Shown here: piece by piece, positions 1-9,108 of the stretch | How the letters are laid out: every line of letters begins with the position of its first letter | Position numbering within the stretch: position 1 is the first letter of the stretch | Assembly: GCF_004022485.1 (NCBI RefSeq) | Contig: NZ_CP034951.1 | Span: 2,790,001 to 2,854,000 of the forward strand | Direction: 5' to 3' | DNA: 64,000 bases | Origin: Aequorivita sp. H23M31 | GTDB taxonomy: Bacteria; Bacteroidota; Bacteroidia; Flavobacteriales; Flavobacteriaceae | Made by a program: the position numbers and the translations under genes | Notes under the pieces: model-generated | What the model was told of the DNA's origin: nothing | Seen by the model: the letters and a program-made list of their open reading frames with translations, nothing else | Databases searched by the model: none

Positions 1-248
1 TTAGCTTGACCCTTGATATAAGTACGTTGCGCATTTCCTTCCAATCCATGAAGAACTATCGCAATTTTATGGGAGCGTTTTTTGGAAAAGGACCAATCGA
101 TATCCAGAAAATCTCTATCCTCTAAATACAGTCGTTCCCGTTCTTGATCCAATTGCGGGGATGGCCTTAACTTTGAAGAATAGATAGTAGAAAAATGTCC
201 ATTCCGGAATAAATATTTAGGTTTATAAGAACTTTGAATTAAAGGCAT
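1..248 (-). CDS. YheT-family alpha/beta hydrolase, N-terminal part (cut by window edge)
   Basis: The minus strand is open from an ATG at 248 to the window edge, giving the first 82 residues. They show the hallmarks of the YheT/COG0429 family: an early segment with R-N-G-H in the place of the family's N-P-H-L-Q-T, a D-F-L-D-I-D-W strand, and the oxyanion-hole segment V-L-H-G-L-E-G-N followed by Y-I-K-G, which in relatives precedes the nucleophile serine. The catalytic triad itself lies outside the window. Members are cytoplasmic esterase-like hydrolases of poorly defined substrate. The gene is divergent from the thioesterase gene that follows. The family call rests on the short N-terminus only. 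Confidence 0.8.
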   Translation of the reverse strand, partial: MPLIQSSYKPKYLFRNGHFSTIYSSKLRPSPQLDQERERLYLEDRDFLDIDWSFSKKRSHKIAIVLHGLEGNAQRTYIKGQA

Positions 249-311
249 TTCCTTCGAGGAGTTTTAACAGAAACTAAATAGATTTACTATGCTTGCATAG
301 CAAAAGTAACC

Positions 312-319
312 TAAATTTG
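312..319 (+). promoter_or_regulatory. Bacteroidota -7 promoter box (TAAATTTG)
   Basis: TAAATTTG fits the TANNTTTG -7 consensus of Bacteroidota housekeeping promoters. A TTG at 293-295, 16 bases upstream, can serve as the -33 element. The box ends 12 bases before the ATG at 332, so transcription would begin just in front of it. This argues against the alternative TTG start at 293, which would lie inside the promoter. Confidence 0.5.
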
Positions 320-331
320 TATAAAAATTTA

Positions 332-817
332 ATGATGTACACCAAACAATTTGAAATCCGTTGGAGTGATGTAGATGCCAACCGCCATCTTAGAAACAGT
401 GCCTATATCGATTATATGAGCCATACCCGTATGAGTTTTTTAATGGAAAATGGGTTAGATCAAAAGCATTTGGTCGATTTTAACTTAGGTCCTGTTGCCT
501 TCTCAGAGAAGATGTATTATTTTCGAGAAGTCTTTCCCGGAAAGCCCGTTCGTGTATCCCTGCAGTTAAAGGGCATCTCGGAAGATGGAATGTATTTTGC
601 CTTTCTCCATAATTTCTACGATTATAAAGGAAGAAATTTTGCACGTTGCATAATGATGGGCGGGTGGATTGATCTGGAAAGTCGAAAGTTGACAGGACTT
701 CCTCAAGAACTTTTGGATAAATTCAACGTATTTGACAAAGCGGACGATTTTAAGATTATTTCTAAAGAGGATACCCGAAAATCGGGGATGCGCCCAAAAG
801 ATTTGGATGTAAACTAA
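332..817 (+). CDS. Acyl-CoA thioesterase, hotdog fold (YbgC/4HBT-like)
   Basis: A protein of 161 residues of the 4-hydroxybenzoyl-CoA thioesterase superfamily, predicted to hydrolyse acyl-CoA thioesters in the cytoplasm. The N-terminal motif R-W-S-D-V-D-A-N-R-H-L-R-N-S-A-Y matches the family signature (R..D.D..GH..N..Y) with its catalytic aspartate, although the usual G before H is an R here. I chose the ATG at 332 (a second ATG follows at 335) because a TTG start at 293 would overlap the predicted promoter. The gene converges on the EamA transporter gene, and the two stop codons overlap in the 4-nt CTAA at 814-817. The natural substrate cannot be told. Confidence 0.82.
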   Translation: MMYTKQFEIRWSDVDANRHLRNSAYIDYMSHTRMSFLMENGLDQKHLVDFNLGPVAFSEKMYYFREVFPGKPVRVSLQLKGISEDGMYFAFLHNFYDYKGRNFARCIMMGGWIDLESRKLTGLPQELLDKFNVFDKADDFKIISKEDTRKSGMRPKDLDVN

Positions 818-1722
818 ATTTTGGTCTGTATTCCGACATTTCTTGGTTTTCTGGTCGAAAGGAATACTCCTGCAAATATTAGGCAAGCCGCGCCAATTCG
901 AAGCGCGTTCAAAGTATCTGCTCCAACTAAAATTGCAAAGGTTGTTGCCACTAGAGGTTGCAAATAGATAAAAACTCCAACAGTGGATGGACTTAATTGT
1001 TTTAACGCGAAGATGTTAAACAAATAGGTGAAAAATGTGGTTGCTACAACCACAAAACCTATTTGTCCAAATTCTGAAAATGTAAGTTTCGACCATTCCA
1101 CTTGCATTACTTCAGAATATCCGATAGGAAGGTTTATACAAAATGCGATTAAGAAGAAAAACTTAAGAAGTGTAATTGCTCTGTATTTGGCAACTAAGGG
1201 TTTTACCAAAATTAAATAGAAAGAATAAGAAATGGCATTCAAAACAAACAATAAGTTTCCTAAAGGAATATTGGGTGCGTTAATCTGGGTCTTTTCCTGA
1301 AAGAGAATAAGCGCCAGGGCTCCAGAAAGTCCGAAAAAAATTCCAAATGTTTTAATCCAAGTAATGCGTTCTCTTAGGATCAATGCCGTTAAAAGGAGTA
1401 ATAGAATTGGCGTGATGGTCATGGAGACCGCACTGTTGATTGGAGTAGATAAACTTAAGCCTTTAAAAAACATCAACATATTAAGTACCATCCCAAAAAC
1501 TGCACAGGCTAAAATCCGGAACCAATCGTTCCGCTCAATTTTTTCAGCTTTTGTAAATAGACTAAGGATCCAAAAGAGTATTGCGGCTCCTCCAACCCGT
1601 AAAACGATAAAACCGAAAGGCTGAATTACGTGCGGCATTAAGCCTTTGGCCACCGTATGGTTAATGCCATAAATGGTTTCCGTGGCCGTGGCTGCAAGAA
1701 GCGCAATAAACCGCTTATCCAT
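814..1722 (-). CDS. EamA/DMT-family transporter
   Basis: A protein of 302 residues made almost entirely of about ten hydrophobic segments arranged as two five-helix EamA repeats, the standard size and layout of the drug/metabolite transporter superfamily. It should sit in the inner membrane and export small metabolites or amino acids; the substrate is not predictable. The first helix contains a glutamate and a Y-G-I-N-H segment common to this branch. Its ATG shares one base with the stop of the upstream ArsC-like gene (TAATG junction), so the two are probably translationally coupled. Confidence 0.85.
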   Translation of the reverse strand: MDKRFIALLAATATETIYGINHTVAKGLMPHVIQPFGFIVLRVGGAAILFWILSLFTKAEKIERNDWFRILACAVFGMVLNMLMFFKGLSLSTPINSAVSMTITPILLLLLTALILRERITWIKTFGIFFGLSGALALILFQEKTQINAPNIPLGNLLFVLNAISYSFYLILVKPLVAKYRAITLLKFFFLIAFCINLPIGYSEVMQVEWSKLTFSEFGQIGFVVVATTFFTYLFNIFALKQLSPSTVGVFIYLQPLVATTFAILVGADTLNALRIGAACLIFAGVFLSTRKPRNVGIQTKI

Positions 1723-2075
1723 TATTTATGGATAGAACTTTTAGCAGCGTCCACGGTTTTTGGGCTACTTCCTATAAAGATTTTCCCATTATTTACGATA
1801 ATAGGACGTTTGAGGAAGGTATAATGTTCAAGGATTAGGTTTTTAAAATCTTCCTCAGATAAATTTTTATCCTTTAGATTGCGTTCTTTATACAGTTTTG
1901 CTCTTCTGCTAAAAAGGGATTCATAATCGCCAGCAAGATTCATAAGCTTTTCAAGTTCTTCGGGGGTAATCTTATTCTCTTTGATGTCCTTTTTTATAAA
2001 CGTGGAAGGAATTTCAACTTCTTGCATTACGCGCTTGCAGGTGTCACAAGTGGATAAGTAATATACTGTTTGCAT
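1722..2075 (-). CDS. ArsC/Spx-family thioredoxin-fold protein
   Basis: A protein of 117 residues, the usual length of the ArsC/Spx/YffB family. It begins with a thioredoxin-fold strand and a C-D-T-C motif (C10, C13), continues with the family segment around I-K-E-N-K-I-T-P-E-E-L, and has the conserved R-P-I-I-V strand near residue 90. Family members are glutathione- or thioredoxin-linked arsenate reductases, or regulators such as Spx. There is no arsenic-resistance context, so arsenate reduction is only the family default. It lies in a two-gene operon with the EamA transporter, sharing one base (TAATG). Confidence 0.75.
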   Translation of the reverse strand: MQTVYYLSTCDTCKRVMQEVEIPSTFIKKDIKENKITPEELEKLMNLAGDYESLFSRRAKLYKERNLKDKNLSEEDFKNLILEHYTFLKRPIIVNNGKIFIGSSPKTVDAAKSSIHK

Positions 2076-2097
2076 TTAGAAAAATATTTTGAATCAA

Positions 2098-2862
2098 TTA
2101 ATCTTCAATGATTTTCAGATAAGGTTTTGCTTCTTTTAGCGATATCTTGAGTTCGATGGGCCCCTCGGCATAGCTCGCAATATCGTATTGGTTGTAAACA
2201 AAAATAAGACTATCCTGTGTAAATCCCACGGTGTTTGGAAGATGGAAGGAGTCGTTTTCAAACCAGAATCCAGGATCATTAATGGATTCATCTTGAGCTA
2301 TTTTTTGCTGCTCTCGAAATTTCTTTTCCGCGAAAACCGTAAAACCCTTTTTATTTTTAAACAATTCGTTGGCGGTAAGTTCTTCTCCAGAATCGGGGTC
2401 TATGTTTAAGAATGAAGTTGTCCCATAGCCGTGAGCTCCGCCAGTATATAAATATTGGCGCAGTTCTAGGCATATATGTTTGGGGGAATTGTAGATTTCA
2501 TTCACGGAAATTTCTGCGAAATAATCTGCGGCCATATCTGGAAAACGGGCTCTATCAGCATTAAAGGATTCGATAAAAGTAGTTGCTGCTTCCTCAATGG
2601 TTTTAGCTTTCTCTTTTTCATCTTCCGCCATGGACAGGGAAGAAATAATGAAACTGGTTATTTTTTCATTTATTTTCTCGGCTACGTTTCCATTTCCAGA
2701 GGCTTTTAAATAGTTAATAGTAACTTCCGGGCACTTGGCATTATTGCAGATTTTCAAATCGCCTTCAGTTAGACTTTCAGCGTTAAGTTGAATGCTTTTT
2801 TCCTTATTACATGCCGTTACCAGCAATCCTATCAAGATCAGGGTTATAATTTTGTTGTTCAT
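2098..2862 (-). CDS. DUF3298/DUF4163-type lipoprotein
   Basis: A protein of 254 residues with a lipoprotein signal peptide (lipobox L-V-T-A-C, C18), so it is exported and lipid-anchored. The body resembles RsiV/DUF3298 proteins: an N-terminal DUF4163-like part, then the segment Y-L-Y-T-G-G-A-H-G-Y around residues 136-145 that opens the DUF3298 domain, and a C-terminal strand with F-V-Y-N-Q-Y-D-I-A. In Firmicutes such domains occur in the anti-sigma factor RsiV, which binds lysozyme. Here there is no sigma factor next door, so the role is unknown. It lies 22 bases upstream of the ArsC-like gene and may head that operon. Confidence 0.7.
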   Translation of the reverse strand: MNNKIITLILIGLLVTACNKEKSIQLNAESLTEGDLKICNNAKCPEVTINYLKASGNGNVAEKINEKITSFIISSLSMAEDEKEKAKTIEEAATTFIESFNADRARFPDMAADYFAEISVNEIYNSPKHICLELRQYLYTGGAHGYGTTSFLNIDPDSGEELTANELFKNKKGFTVFAEKKFREQQKIAQDESINDPGFWFENDSFHLPNTVGFTQDSLIFVYNQYDIASYAEGPIELKISLKEAKPYLKIIED

Positions 2863-3052
2863 AAATTAGCGGAAATGTGTGGTTAAGAATGACAAAAAAG
2901 GGAGTGGTGAATTTCCATTTTCAAAAGTAATAACTTTGTTATCAGCGATTGTGAAAGTTATATTAAATAGTAAAAGACGGGATAGTTTGGTTAAATTTCA
3001 GGATTAACTATAAAAATTAGTAATTACCTCTTAAAATAAATATTGGCAACAG

Positions 3053-4195
3053 ATGAAATTTAATACTAAAGTAATACACGGAGGTCAAGAAAAGGTAGAT
3101 CCAGCCTATGGCGCTGTAATGCAACCAATTTACCAAACCACAACTTATTCCCAAACAGCACCGGGGTCCAATAATGGTTTTGAATATTCCCGGACCGGAA
3201 ATCCAACACGTGACGCTTTGGAAAGAGCTTTTGCCAGTCTTGAAAACGGTAATTTTGGCCTTGCTTTTGGAAGCGGAATGGCTGCGATTGATGCAGTGAT
3301 GAAACTTTTGAGGCCAGGTGATGAAGTAATTTCTACCAATGATCTTTATGGAGGCACTTATCGACTTTTTAAGAGGATTTTTGAAGGCTTTGGTATCAAG
3401 TTTCACTTTATAGGGATGGGAAAAATGGATGAAGTTGAGACTTACATAAATAATAAAACCAAGCTGATTTGGGTAGAAACGCCGACCAATCCTATGATGA
3501 ACATCATCGATTTAAAATCGATGGCACTTAGTGCAAACAAACATCACGTTCTTTTGGCGGTGGATAATACCTTTGCTTCGCCATACTTACAACAACCACT
3601 AGATTTGGGGGCAGATATTGTAATGCACAGTGCAACAAAATATTTGGGAGGCCACAGTGATGTGGTAATGGGTGCCTTGGTAGTTAAGGACAAAGAACTC
3701 GCAGAGAAACTTTATTTTATACAAAATTCCAGTGGCGCCATCTGTGGTCCACAAGATTGTTTTCTGGTTTTGCGAGGACTAAAGACTCTTCATGTTAGGA
3801 TGCAACGTCATTGCGAAAACGCAAGGGCAATTGCAGAATATTTGTCCAATCATCCTAAAATTCAGAAAGTTTATTGGCCTGGTTTTAGAAATCATCCTAA
3901 CCATGCGATAGCCAAGGAACAAATGAAGGATTTTGGTGGAATGATTTCCTTTGTTCCAAAAATGAGTACTGTGGAAGAAGCAATACGGATTGTTCAAAAT
4001 CTGCGCATATTCACTTTGGCTGAAAGTTTAGGAGGCGTGGAAAGTCTTGCTGGGCATCCAGCGACAATGACTCATGCGAGTATTCCAAAGAAGGAACGGG
4101 AAAAACTGGGAATTGTAGATTCTTTGATCCGATTGAGTGTGGGAATCGAAGACGTGGAGGATTTGATTGCAGACCTAAAACAGGCATTGGGATAA
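3053..4195 (+). CDS. PLP-dependent cystathionine gamma-synthase/lyase family enzyme
   Basis: A protein of 380 residues of the Cys/Met-metabolism PLP enzyme family, full length. It shows the phosphate-binding Y-S-R-T-G-N-P-T (Y45, R47), the P-T-N-P loop at 144-147, the D171-N-T-F strand, the PLP-lysine K196 in S-A-T-K-Y-L-G-G-H, and the C-terminal S-L-G-G-V-E-S segment. These enzymes act in the cytoplasm on sulfur amino acids: gamma-synthase joins O-acyl-homoserine and cysteine, and gamma-lyase splits cystathionine. The two cannot be separated safely from sequence. It stands alone, between a divergent lipoprotein gene and a convergent outer-membrane-type gene. Confidence 0.88.
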   Translation: MKFNTKVIHGGQEKVDPAYGAVMQPIYQTTTYSQTAPGSNNGFEYSRTGNPTRDALERAFASLENGNFGLAFGSGMAAIDAVMKLLRPGDEVISTNDLYGGTYRLFKRIFEGFGIKFHFIGMGKMDEVETYINNKTKLIWVETPTNPMMNIIDLKSMALSANKHHVLLAVDNTFASPYLQQPLDLGADIVMHSATKYLGGHSDVVMGALVVKDKELAEKLYFIQNSSGAICGPQDCFLVLRGLKTLHVRMQRHCENARAIAEYLSNHPKIQKVYWPGFRNHPNHAIAKEQMKDFGGMISFVPKMSTVEEAIRIVQNLRIFTLAESLGGVESLAGHPATMTHASIPKKEREKLGIVDSLIRLSVGIEDVEDLIADLKQALG

Positions 4196-4273
4196 TTAAA
4201 CAACAACTATCTAAATTACTATTTTTATAGCTGTTAAATAGAATTTAATAACGAGCAAAGAGATAAATCTTGT

Positions 4274-5077
4274 CTAATTCAGGTAAAATATATAACCAAG
4301 ATTTAACCAATAAACCCAATCGTTTGCCTTGTTCTCCGGTACTGGCCTTGTTCCATTATTTTCAAGACTTGGGTTAAGTCCATCCATATAATCCGAGAAA
4401 TAATAGATCCAACGGCTGTCAAGCATCAAATCGCTAGAGGAATTGAGTTTATATCGAATACCCACACTGCCGAGAACTGCCCAGGTTGAACCGGGATCTT
4501 GTTGAAAGGCATTCATATATTTCAATGGGGTAGAATAGGGACTATTTAACTTGCCACGAGAAGAAGTAACTTCCGGATCGAAATTTACCCAGTGGACACC
4601 AAAGCTTACAAAAGGTGCAATTTTATATCCACCGGCAGCAAAATCCCGAATGCTAAAGGGGAAATATTCTAACTGCGAACCTAGCTCAATAACTGTTGTG
4701 GAACCGCTCATTGCCCGCAACTGCTTGGCCATTAGTGAGGTTTTTTCTGGTCTTACCCATTCTCCATAATGTTCAAAGTTTGTTTTATGGTAATTAAGTT
4801 CATTGCGCACCTTAAAGTGATCGTTAAAATAAGTATCGCTAGTGTAGCAATTACAATCTGCTCTATATGAAAAGTTCAAATAATGAACAAGCCCAACTCC
4901 AAATCCAACATTTTTTGTATTGGTTTCAAAATTGTTTCGCTGCCCGAAATCGGAATAAAACACTACCGGTCCGGTGATTACACCTATTTCTTGAGAAAAG
5001 CCGAATTGAGCAATGGCTTTCTGTTTTCCTCCAAAGACTAATATTAAAAACACCACTAGCAGTATTCTGGTATTCAT
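4274..5077 (-). CDS. Secreted or outer-membrane flavobacterial protein (resembles THC0290_0291 family)
   Basis: A protein of 267 residues with a clear signal peptide ending A-I-A-Q at residue 24. The mature part alternates short aromatic strands and ends in aromatic residues (Y-I-F-Y-L-N), as expected for a small outer-membrane beta-barrel. I recognise the pattern I-G-V-I-T-G-P-V, a central Y-R-A-D-C-N-C-Y segment and N-D-H-F-K-V-R-N-E as those of a Flavobacteriia-specific family named THC0290_0291, from memory and without a search. No function is known. It faces away from porZ across a 363-base gap. Confidence 0.6.
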   Translation of the reverse strand: MNTRILLVVFLILVFGGKQKAIAQFGFSQEIGVITGPVVFYSDFGQRNNFETNTKNVGFGVGLVHYLNFSYRADCNCYTSDTYFNDHFKVRNELNYHKTNFEHYGEWVRPEKTSLMAKQLRAMSGSTTVIELGSQLEYFPFSIRDFAAGGYKIAPFVSFGVHWVNFDPEVTSSRGKLNSPYSTPLKYMNAFQQDPGSTWAVLGSVGIRYKLNSSSDLMLDSRWIYYFSDYMDGLNPSLENNGTRPVPENKANDWVYWLNLGYIFYLN

Positions 5078-5440
5078 TAGGAAAAACAGGTTTAGGTTAA
5101 TGTTAACAAATATAAAAAAACATCATAAACAAAAGAGTAATTTTCGTTCTATTAATCAAATCTTTATGTTTTAACATAAAGCCCATAATAACTGCCAAAA
5201 TTCAGGTCCCAGGCATCGCGGTAAAAAATAGTAATTCTCAACCAATTTCTATGATAACTATGGAAAGAGGAATCAAGAGAAGATGGATTAAAAAATGGGA
5301 TTATTCTTCGGAATTATGTGTTGAAAATATTTCTATAAAATTGAAATTTTTTAAAATCAATTCGCATTGGGAATTTATTTATGCCCATCAATTCTGCAAT
5401 AAATACTATTTTAGCGTGTTTATAAATCAAAACTATTTCT
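5078..5440. other. Divergent intergenic region, no gene seen
   Basis: This AT-rich 363-base stretch separates the outer-membrane-type gene on the minus strand from porZ on the plus strand, so it must carry both promoters. I found no perfect TANNTTTG box, no strong hairpin and no RNA gene. An open frame running from 5251 into porZ has no recognisable protein character and overlaps porZ out of frame. Confidence 0.5.
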
Positions 5441-7753
5441 ATGAAGCGAGTGGTCGCTCTTTTACTTGCTTTGCTCCCTTTTTCTGGTATAGCACAAAAT
5501 TATCAGGATCGTTGGGTTGGGCACTTCTCTTATGTTTCTATTAAAGATATTTCCAAAGGAGATAACAAATTATATGTGGCAGCAGAAAATGCTGTATTTA
5601 CCTATGACCTTGCTTCAGGTAACCTAAAGACGATTTCCACCATAAACGGGCTTTCCGGAGAATTTATCACTGCTATCCATTATAGTCAGGAATACGGGTT
5701 GTTGGTAATTGGTTATGAAAACGGTCTTATTGATATAGTTAAAAAGGGAAAAGAGAATGTGATAAAAGTTGTTGACATAAAGGAAAAACAAACCATTCCC
5801 CCAGACCGCAAACGGATCAACAATTTTAATGAGCACAACGGCAATCTGTATATTGCGACCAAATATGGAATTTCTGTGTATAATCTGGCAAGGCTTGAAT
5901 TTGGAGATACTTATTTTATAGGAAATGGGGGGAGCCAAATTAATGTAGTTCAGACCACTGTTCAAGACCCTTATATTTTTGCTGCAAGTGAACAGGATGG
6001 AATGTTGCGCGCTCGAGTAGCTGACGATAACTTAATTGATTTTCGTAATTGGTCCACAATTATAAATGGAGGATTTAAAGCTTTGGAGAATCTGGGAGGT
6101 GAGCTTTATACTGCGAATAGCTCCAATACGGTATTACGGTTTACGCCATTTGGGGATGTTACGAACATGCAAAGTTTTTCCAGCAACATTCAAAGCTTTA
6201 GGAAATCTGATGATTTACTTACCATTACCACAACAAATTCGCTACAGGTTTATTCTCCCGGATTTCTTATTGAAGATCAAATTAGAAATGTACAGGGATA
6301 TGATTTAAACCTATTTTCGGGATTTGCAATTGGAAGAAATGCCTATTTAGGAACCCAAGAAGATGGACTTTTAATTGTTCCTTTCGGCAGTACGCTACCA
6401 AATCAAGTTCTGCCAAATGGCCCTATCCGGAATAGTCCTTTTGCGATGGATACTTCTGCAGGAGAATTATGGGTAAGTTTTGGAGAAACCACGGTTAATT
6501 TTAATCCATATCCACTTTCGCGATATGGGGTAAGTCATTTAAGAGATACCGTTTGGAATAACATTTCTTATAAGGAACTGAGTACGGCTGTAAATGCAGA
6601 ACCTACTGATTTAATGAAAGTAACTATCAATCCAGATAATCCTAAAGAAGTTTTTATGAGCTCTTTTCAAAAGGGACTACTTAAGCTTGTGGATGAGGAA
6701 CCTGTGATTCTTTATGACGAAACCAATAGTCCTTTGGAGAGAGTTCAGATTGTAACTAACCAGGGAACAGCCGATGCGGGAATTAGAATATTCGGGTCGG
6801 ATTTTGACAGTCAAGGCAACCTGTGGTTTGTGCAAAGTAAAACGGATAAAGGTTTGATAAAGCTTTCTCCAGGTGGACAGTTTCAAAAAATTGATTTGAC
6901 CAATATTTTACCAAACCCTTTGGGAGAATTGGCCCTGACTAAATTGGTAATATCGCGGGAAAATTATATATTTTTTGGGTCTTACTTTAATGGGGTAATG
7001 GGCTATAATCCCCAGACGAGAGCAATGAACAAGATAAGTGAGAACGCTGGAAACGGAAATCTTCCCTCCGCAAATGTGCGGGCCCTGGCCCTCGATGCGC
7101 AAAACAGGTTATGGATAGGCACCTTGACTGGACTAAGAGTACTCTACAGTCCCTCTAGTTTTTTTCAAGACGGTAGTCGACCTGAATCACAACCCATAAT
7201 TATACTGGAGGATGGGGTGGCGCAGGAACTTTTATACCAACAATCTATAACAGATATTGAAGTGGATGGCTCCAATAATAAATGGATTTCTACAGCTACC
7301 TCTGGAGTTTTTTATCTCTCTGCCGATGGGCAAGAAACGATTTTAAGATTCACCAAGGATAATTCGCCTTTGCCTACCAATAATGTTCAGGATATCGCTA
7401 TTGATCCCTTCACGGGTATTGTTTACTTCGCTACCACCCAAGGTCTTGTAGCTTATAAAGGGACCGCGACTACGCCGCGAGATAATTTGGGAGACCTTCA
7501 TGCTTTTCCAAATCCAGTGCGTCCAGGTTTTTCTGGAGACGTAACTATTGATGGCCTAACCGCTCGTGCTAACGTTAAGATTACCGATATAACAGGGAAT
7601 CTTGTTTTTGAAACCACTTCAAAAGGGGGAAGCGTGCTTTGGGATACCACCGCCTTTGGAAAATACAAAGTTCGTTCTGGAGTTTATCTGATTTTAGTTA
7701 CAACAGATGATTTTGTCGAAACGAAGGTTTCGAAAATTATGATAATACGATAA
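5441..7753 (+). CDS. porZ: Type IX secretion system protein PorZ
   Basis: A protein of 770 residues, close to the length of Porphyromonas PorZ. It has a signal peptide (residues 1-19, ending A-Q), two WD-like beta-propellers rich in G-L-x-V-I-G-Y-E-N-G-L and L-W-I-G-T-L-T-G-L repeats of the two-component-regulator-propeller type, and a C-terminal Ig-like sorting domain (F-P-N-P-V near residue 688, then G-V-Y-L-I-L-V and K-I-M-I-I-R at the end). PorZ is a cell-surface part of the type IX attachment complex that delivers anionic LPS to cargo. The stop overlaps the recO start by one base. The porZ-recO order is typical of Bacteroidota and supports the call. Confidence 0.85.
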   Translation: MKRVVALLLALLPFSGIAQNYQDRWVGHFSYVSIKDISKGDNKLYVAAENAVFTYDLASGNLKTISTINGLSGEFITAIHYSQEYGLLVIGYENGLIDIVKKGKENVIKVVDIKEKQTIPPDRKRINNFNEHNGNLYIATKYGISVYNLARLEFGDTYFIGNGGSQINVVQTTVQDPYIFAASEQDGMLRARVADDNLIDFRNWSTIINGGFKALENLGGELYTANSSNTVLRFTPFGDVTNMQSFSSNIQSFRKSDDLLTITTTNSLQVYSPGFLIEDQIRNVQGYDLNLFSGFAIGRNAYLGTQEDGLLIVPFGSTLPNQVLPNGPIRNSPFAMDTSAGELWVSFGETTVNFNPYPLSRYGVSHLRDTVWNNISYKELSTAVNAEPTDLMKVTINPDNPKEVFMSSFQKGLLKLVDEEPVILYDETNSPLERVQIVTNQGTADAGIRIFGSDFDSQGNLWFVQSKTDKGLIKLSPGGQFQKIDLTNILPNPLGELALTKLVISRENYIFFGSYFNGVMGYNPQTRAMNKISENAGNGNLPSANVRALALDAQNRLWIGTLTGLRVLYSPSSFFQDGSRPESQPIIILEDGVAQELLYQQSITDIEVDGSNNKWISTATSGVFYLSADGQETILRFTKDNSPLPTNNVQDIAIDPFTGIVYFATTQGLVAYKGTATTPRDNLGDLHAFPNPVRPGFSGDVTIDGLTARANVKITDITGNLVFETTSKGGSVLWDTTAFGKYKVRSGVYLILVTTDDFVETKVSKIMIIR

Positions 7754-8472
7754 TGATCGTAAAGACTAAAGCCATCGTTTTTTCGGCCATCAAATACTCT
7801 GAGGCCGATCTTATTGCTTGCTGCTATACAGAAAGCGATGGTGTAAAATCTTATTTACTGCGGAACATTCTCAAATCTAAAAAGTCCGGTTTAAAAGCTT
7901 CCTATTTTCAACCTTTGACACAACTGGATATAATCGCTAACCATAAGGATAAGGGTACACTTGAATATATTAGGGAAGCCAAAGTTTCTATTCCTTATGT
8001 TAGCTTACATACGAATATTGTAAAATCTAGTTTGGTTATGTTCTTGGCAGAAATGCTCAAAAACTGCATTCGCGAGGAGGAAGCAAATCCAATGCTTTTC
8101 GGCTTTTTGGAAGATTCTTTATCTTGGCTGGATCAAAATGATGGCGTGGCGAATTTTCATATTTATTTTTTACTTCGCATAAGCCATTTTATTGGTTTCT
8201 ATCCGGACGCATCCAATATGAATCTTGATTATTTCAATATTTTGGAGGGAAATTTCCAAGATTCCAAGACTACTGAATATTGTCTGCAAGGAGAAACCGT
8301 GGAAGATTTAAAAAGATTTTTTAACTCCTCTTTATATGATATGGGATCAATAAAACTTTCAAAAACATCACGTTCCAGCCTATTGGAACTTCTGTTATCC
8401 TATTATAAACTTCATATTCAAGGTTATCAACGACCCAAATCCCTATCGGTAATTAATCAAATCTTTGTTTGA
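7753..8472 (+). CDS. recO: DNA repair protein RecO
   Basis: A protein of 239 residues, the normal RecO length. The N-terminal OB fold opens with K-T-K-A-I-V-F and K-Y-S-E-A-D-L-I, the classic RecO start; the all-helical C-terminal domain contains F-L-L-R-I-S-H-F-I-G-F-Y-P. RecO anneals single strands and with RecR loads RecA on SSB-coated DNA in the RecF pathway. The C-terminal four-cysteine zinc finger of some RecO proteins is absent. It is translationally coupled to porZ through a TAATG overlap, so secretion and repair genes share one transcript. Confidence 0.9.
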   Translation: MIVKTKAIVFSAIKYSEADLIACCYTESDGVKSYLLRNILKSKKSGLKASYFQPLTQLDIIANHKDKGTLEYIREAKVSIPYVSLHTNIVKSSLVMFLAEMLKNCIREEEANPMLFGFLEDSLSWLDQNDGVANFHIYFLLRISHFIGFYPDASNMNLDYFNILEGNFQDSKTTEYCLQGETVEDLKRFFNSSLYDMGSIKLSKTSRSSLLELLLSYYKLHIQGYQRPKSLSVINQIFV

Positions 8473-8556
8473 ATTCATTCCAAACTACACTAACAGAATG
8501 TTAACGTATAAAGTATTTTTCTCGGAATTAATTAATTTAGAAGTAAAACAAGTATC

Positions 8557-9108
8557 ATGAATACCAATAGACTTTCAAAATCAATCGAGGATATTTTGAA
8601 CAAACAGCTTACCAAGGAAGCGCACGCAGCTCAGATTTATCTGTCGTACGCCATTTGGGCGGACAGTGAAGGCTACGCAGGAATCGCGGATTTGCTGTTT
8701 CGGCATTCGGGGGAAGAGAGAAACCATATGATGAAAGTAGTGGAATATATTCAGGATAGAGGGGGAAGGGCAAAAGTAACTGCCTTAGGCGCTCCTCCAG
8801 CTGATCCGGAAAGCCTTCATAATTGTTTTCAGAAATTATTTCAGCATGAGGTGGATAACACCACAGCAATATACGGTATTGTCGATTTAGCCCTTCAGGA
8901 AAAGGATTGGGCTACTTGGAATTTTGCCCAATGGTTCGTAAAAGAACAAATAGAAGAAGAGACCTTGGTATTGAATCTTCTGGATAAATTGAAAATTGCC
9001 GGAGGTGATCAAGCTTCTGATGAGTCATTGCTATATTTGGATACCAAGATTGGTAATCAGAAGGACGACGCTGAACTTGCCCGTGATGCCAGTGTAGATG
9101 AACCTTAG
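8557..9108 (+). CDS. Ferritin (FtnA-like, non-haem)
   Basis: A protein of 183 residues with the four-helix ferritin fold. Helix A carries L-T-K-E-A-H-A-A-Q-I-Y-L-S-Y, helix B carries H-S-G-E-E-R-N-H-M (the E and H ferroxidase ligands), and helices C and D supply H-E-V and the W-F-V-K-E-Q-I-E-E-E segment. This matches bacterial ferritins that oxidise and store iron in a 24-subunit cytoplasmic shell. The tail after residue 155 is longer and more acidic than in E. coli FtnA. The gene converges on a GNAT gene, sharing the 4-nt stop TTAG at 9105-9108. Confidence 0.88.
   Translation: MNTNRLSKSIEDILNKQLTKEAHAAQIYLSYAIWADSEGYAGIADLLFRHSGEERNHMMKVVEYIQDRGGRAKVTALGAPPADPESLHNCFQKLFQHEVDNTTAIYGIVDLALQEKDWATWNFAQWFVKEQIEEETLVLNLLDKLKIAGGDQASDESLLYLDTKIGNQKDDAELARDASVDEP

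Noticed and set aside
5251..5544. A 97-codon frame upstream of porZ
   Set aside because: It overlaps porZ out of frame and its composition is that of AT-rich non-coding DNA; the porZ signal peptide fixes the real start at 5441.
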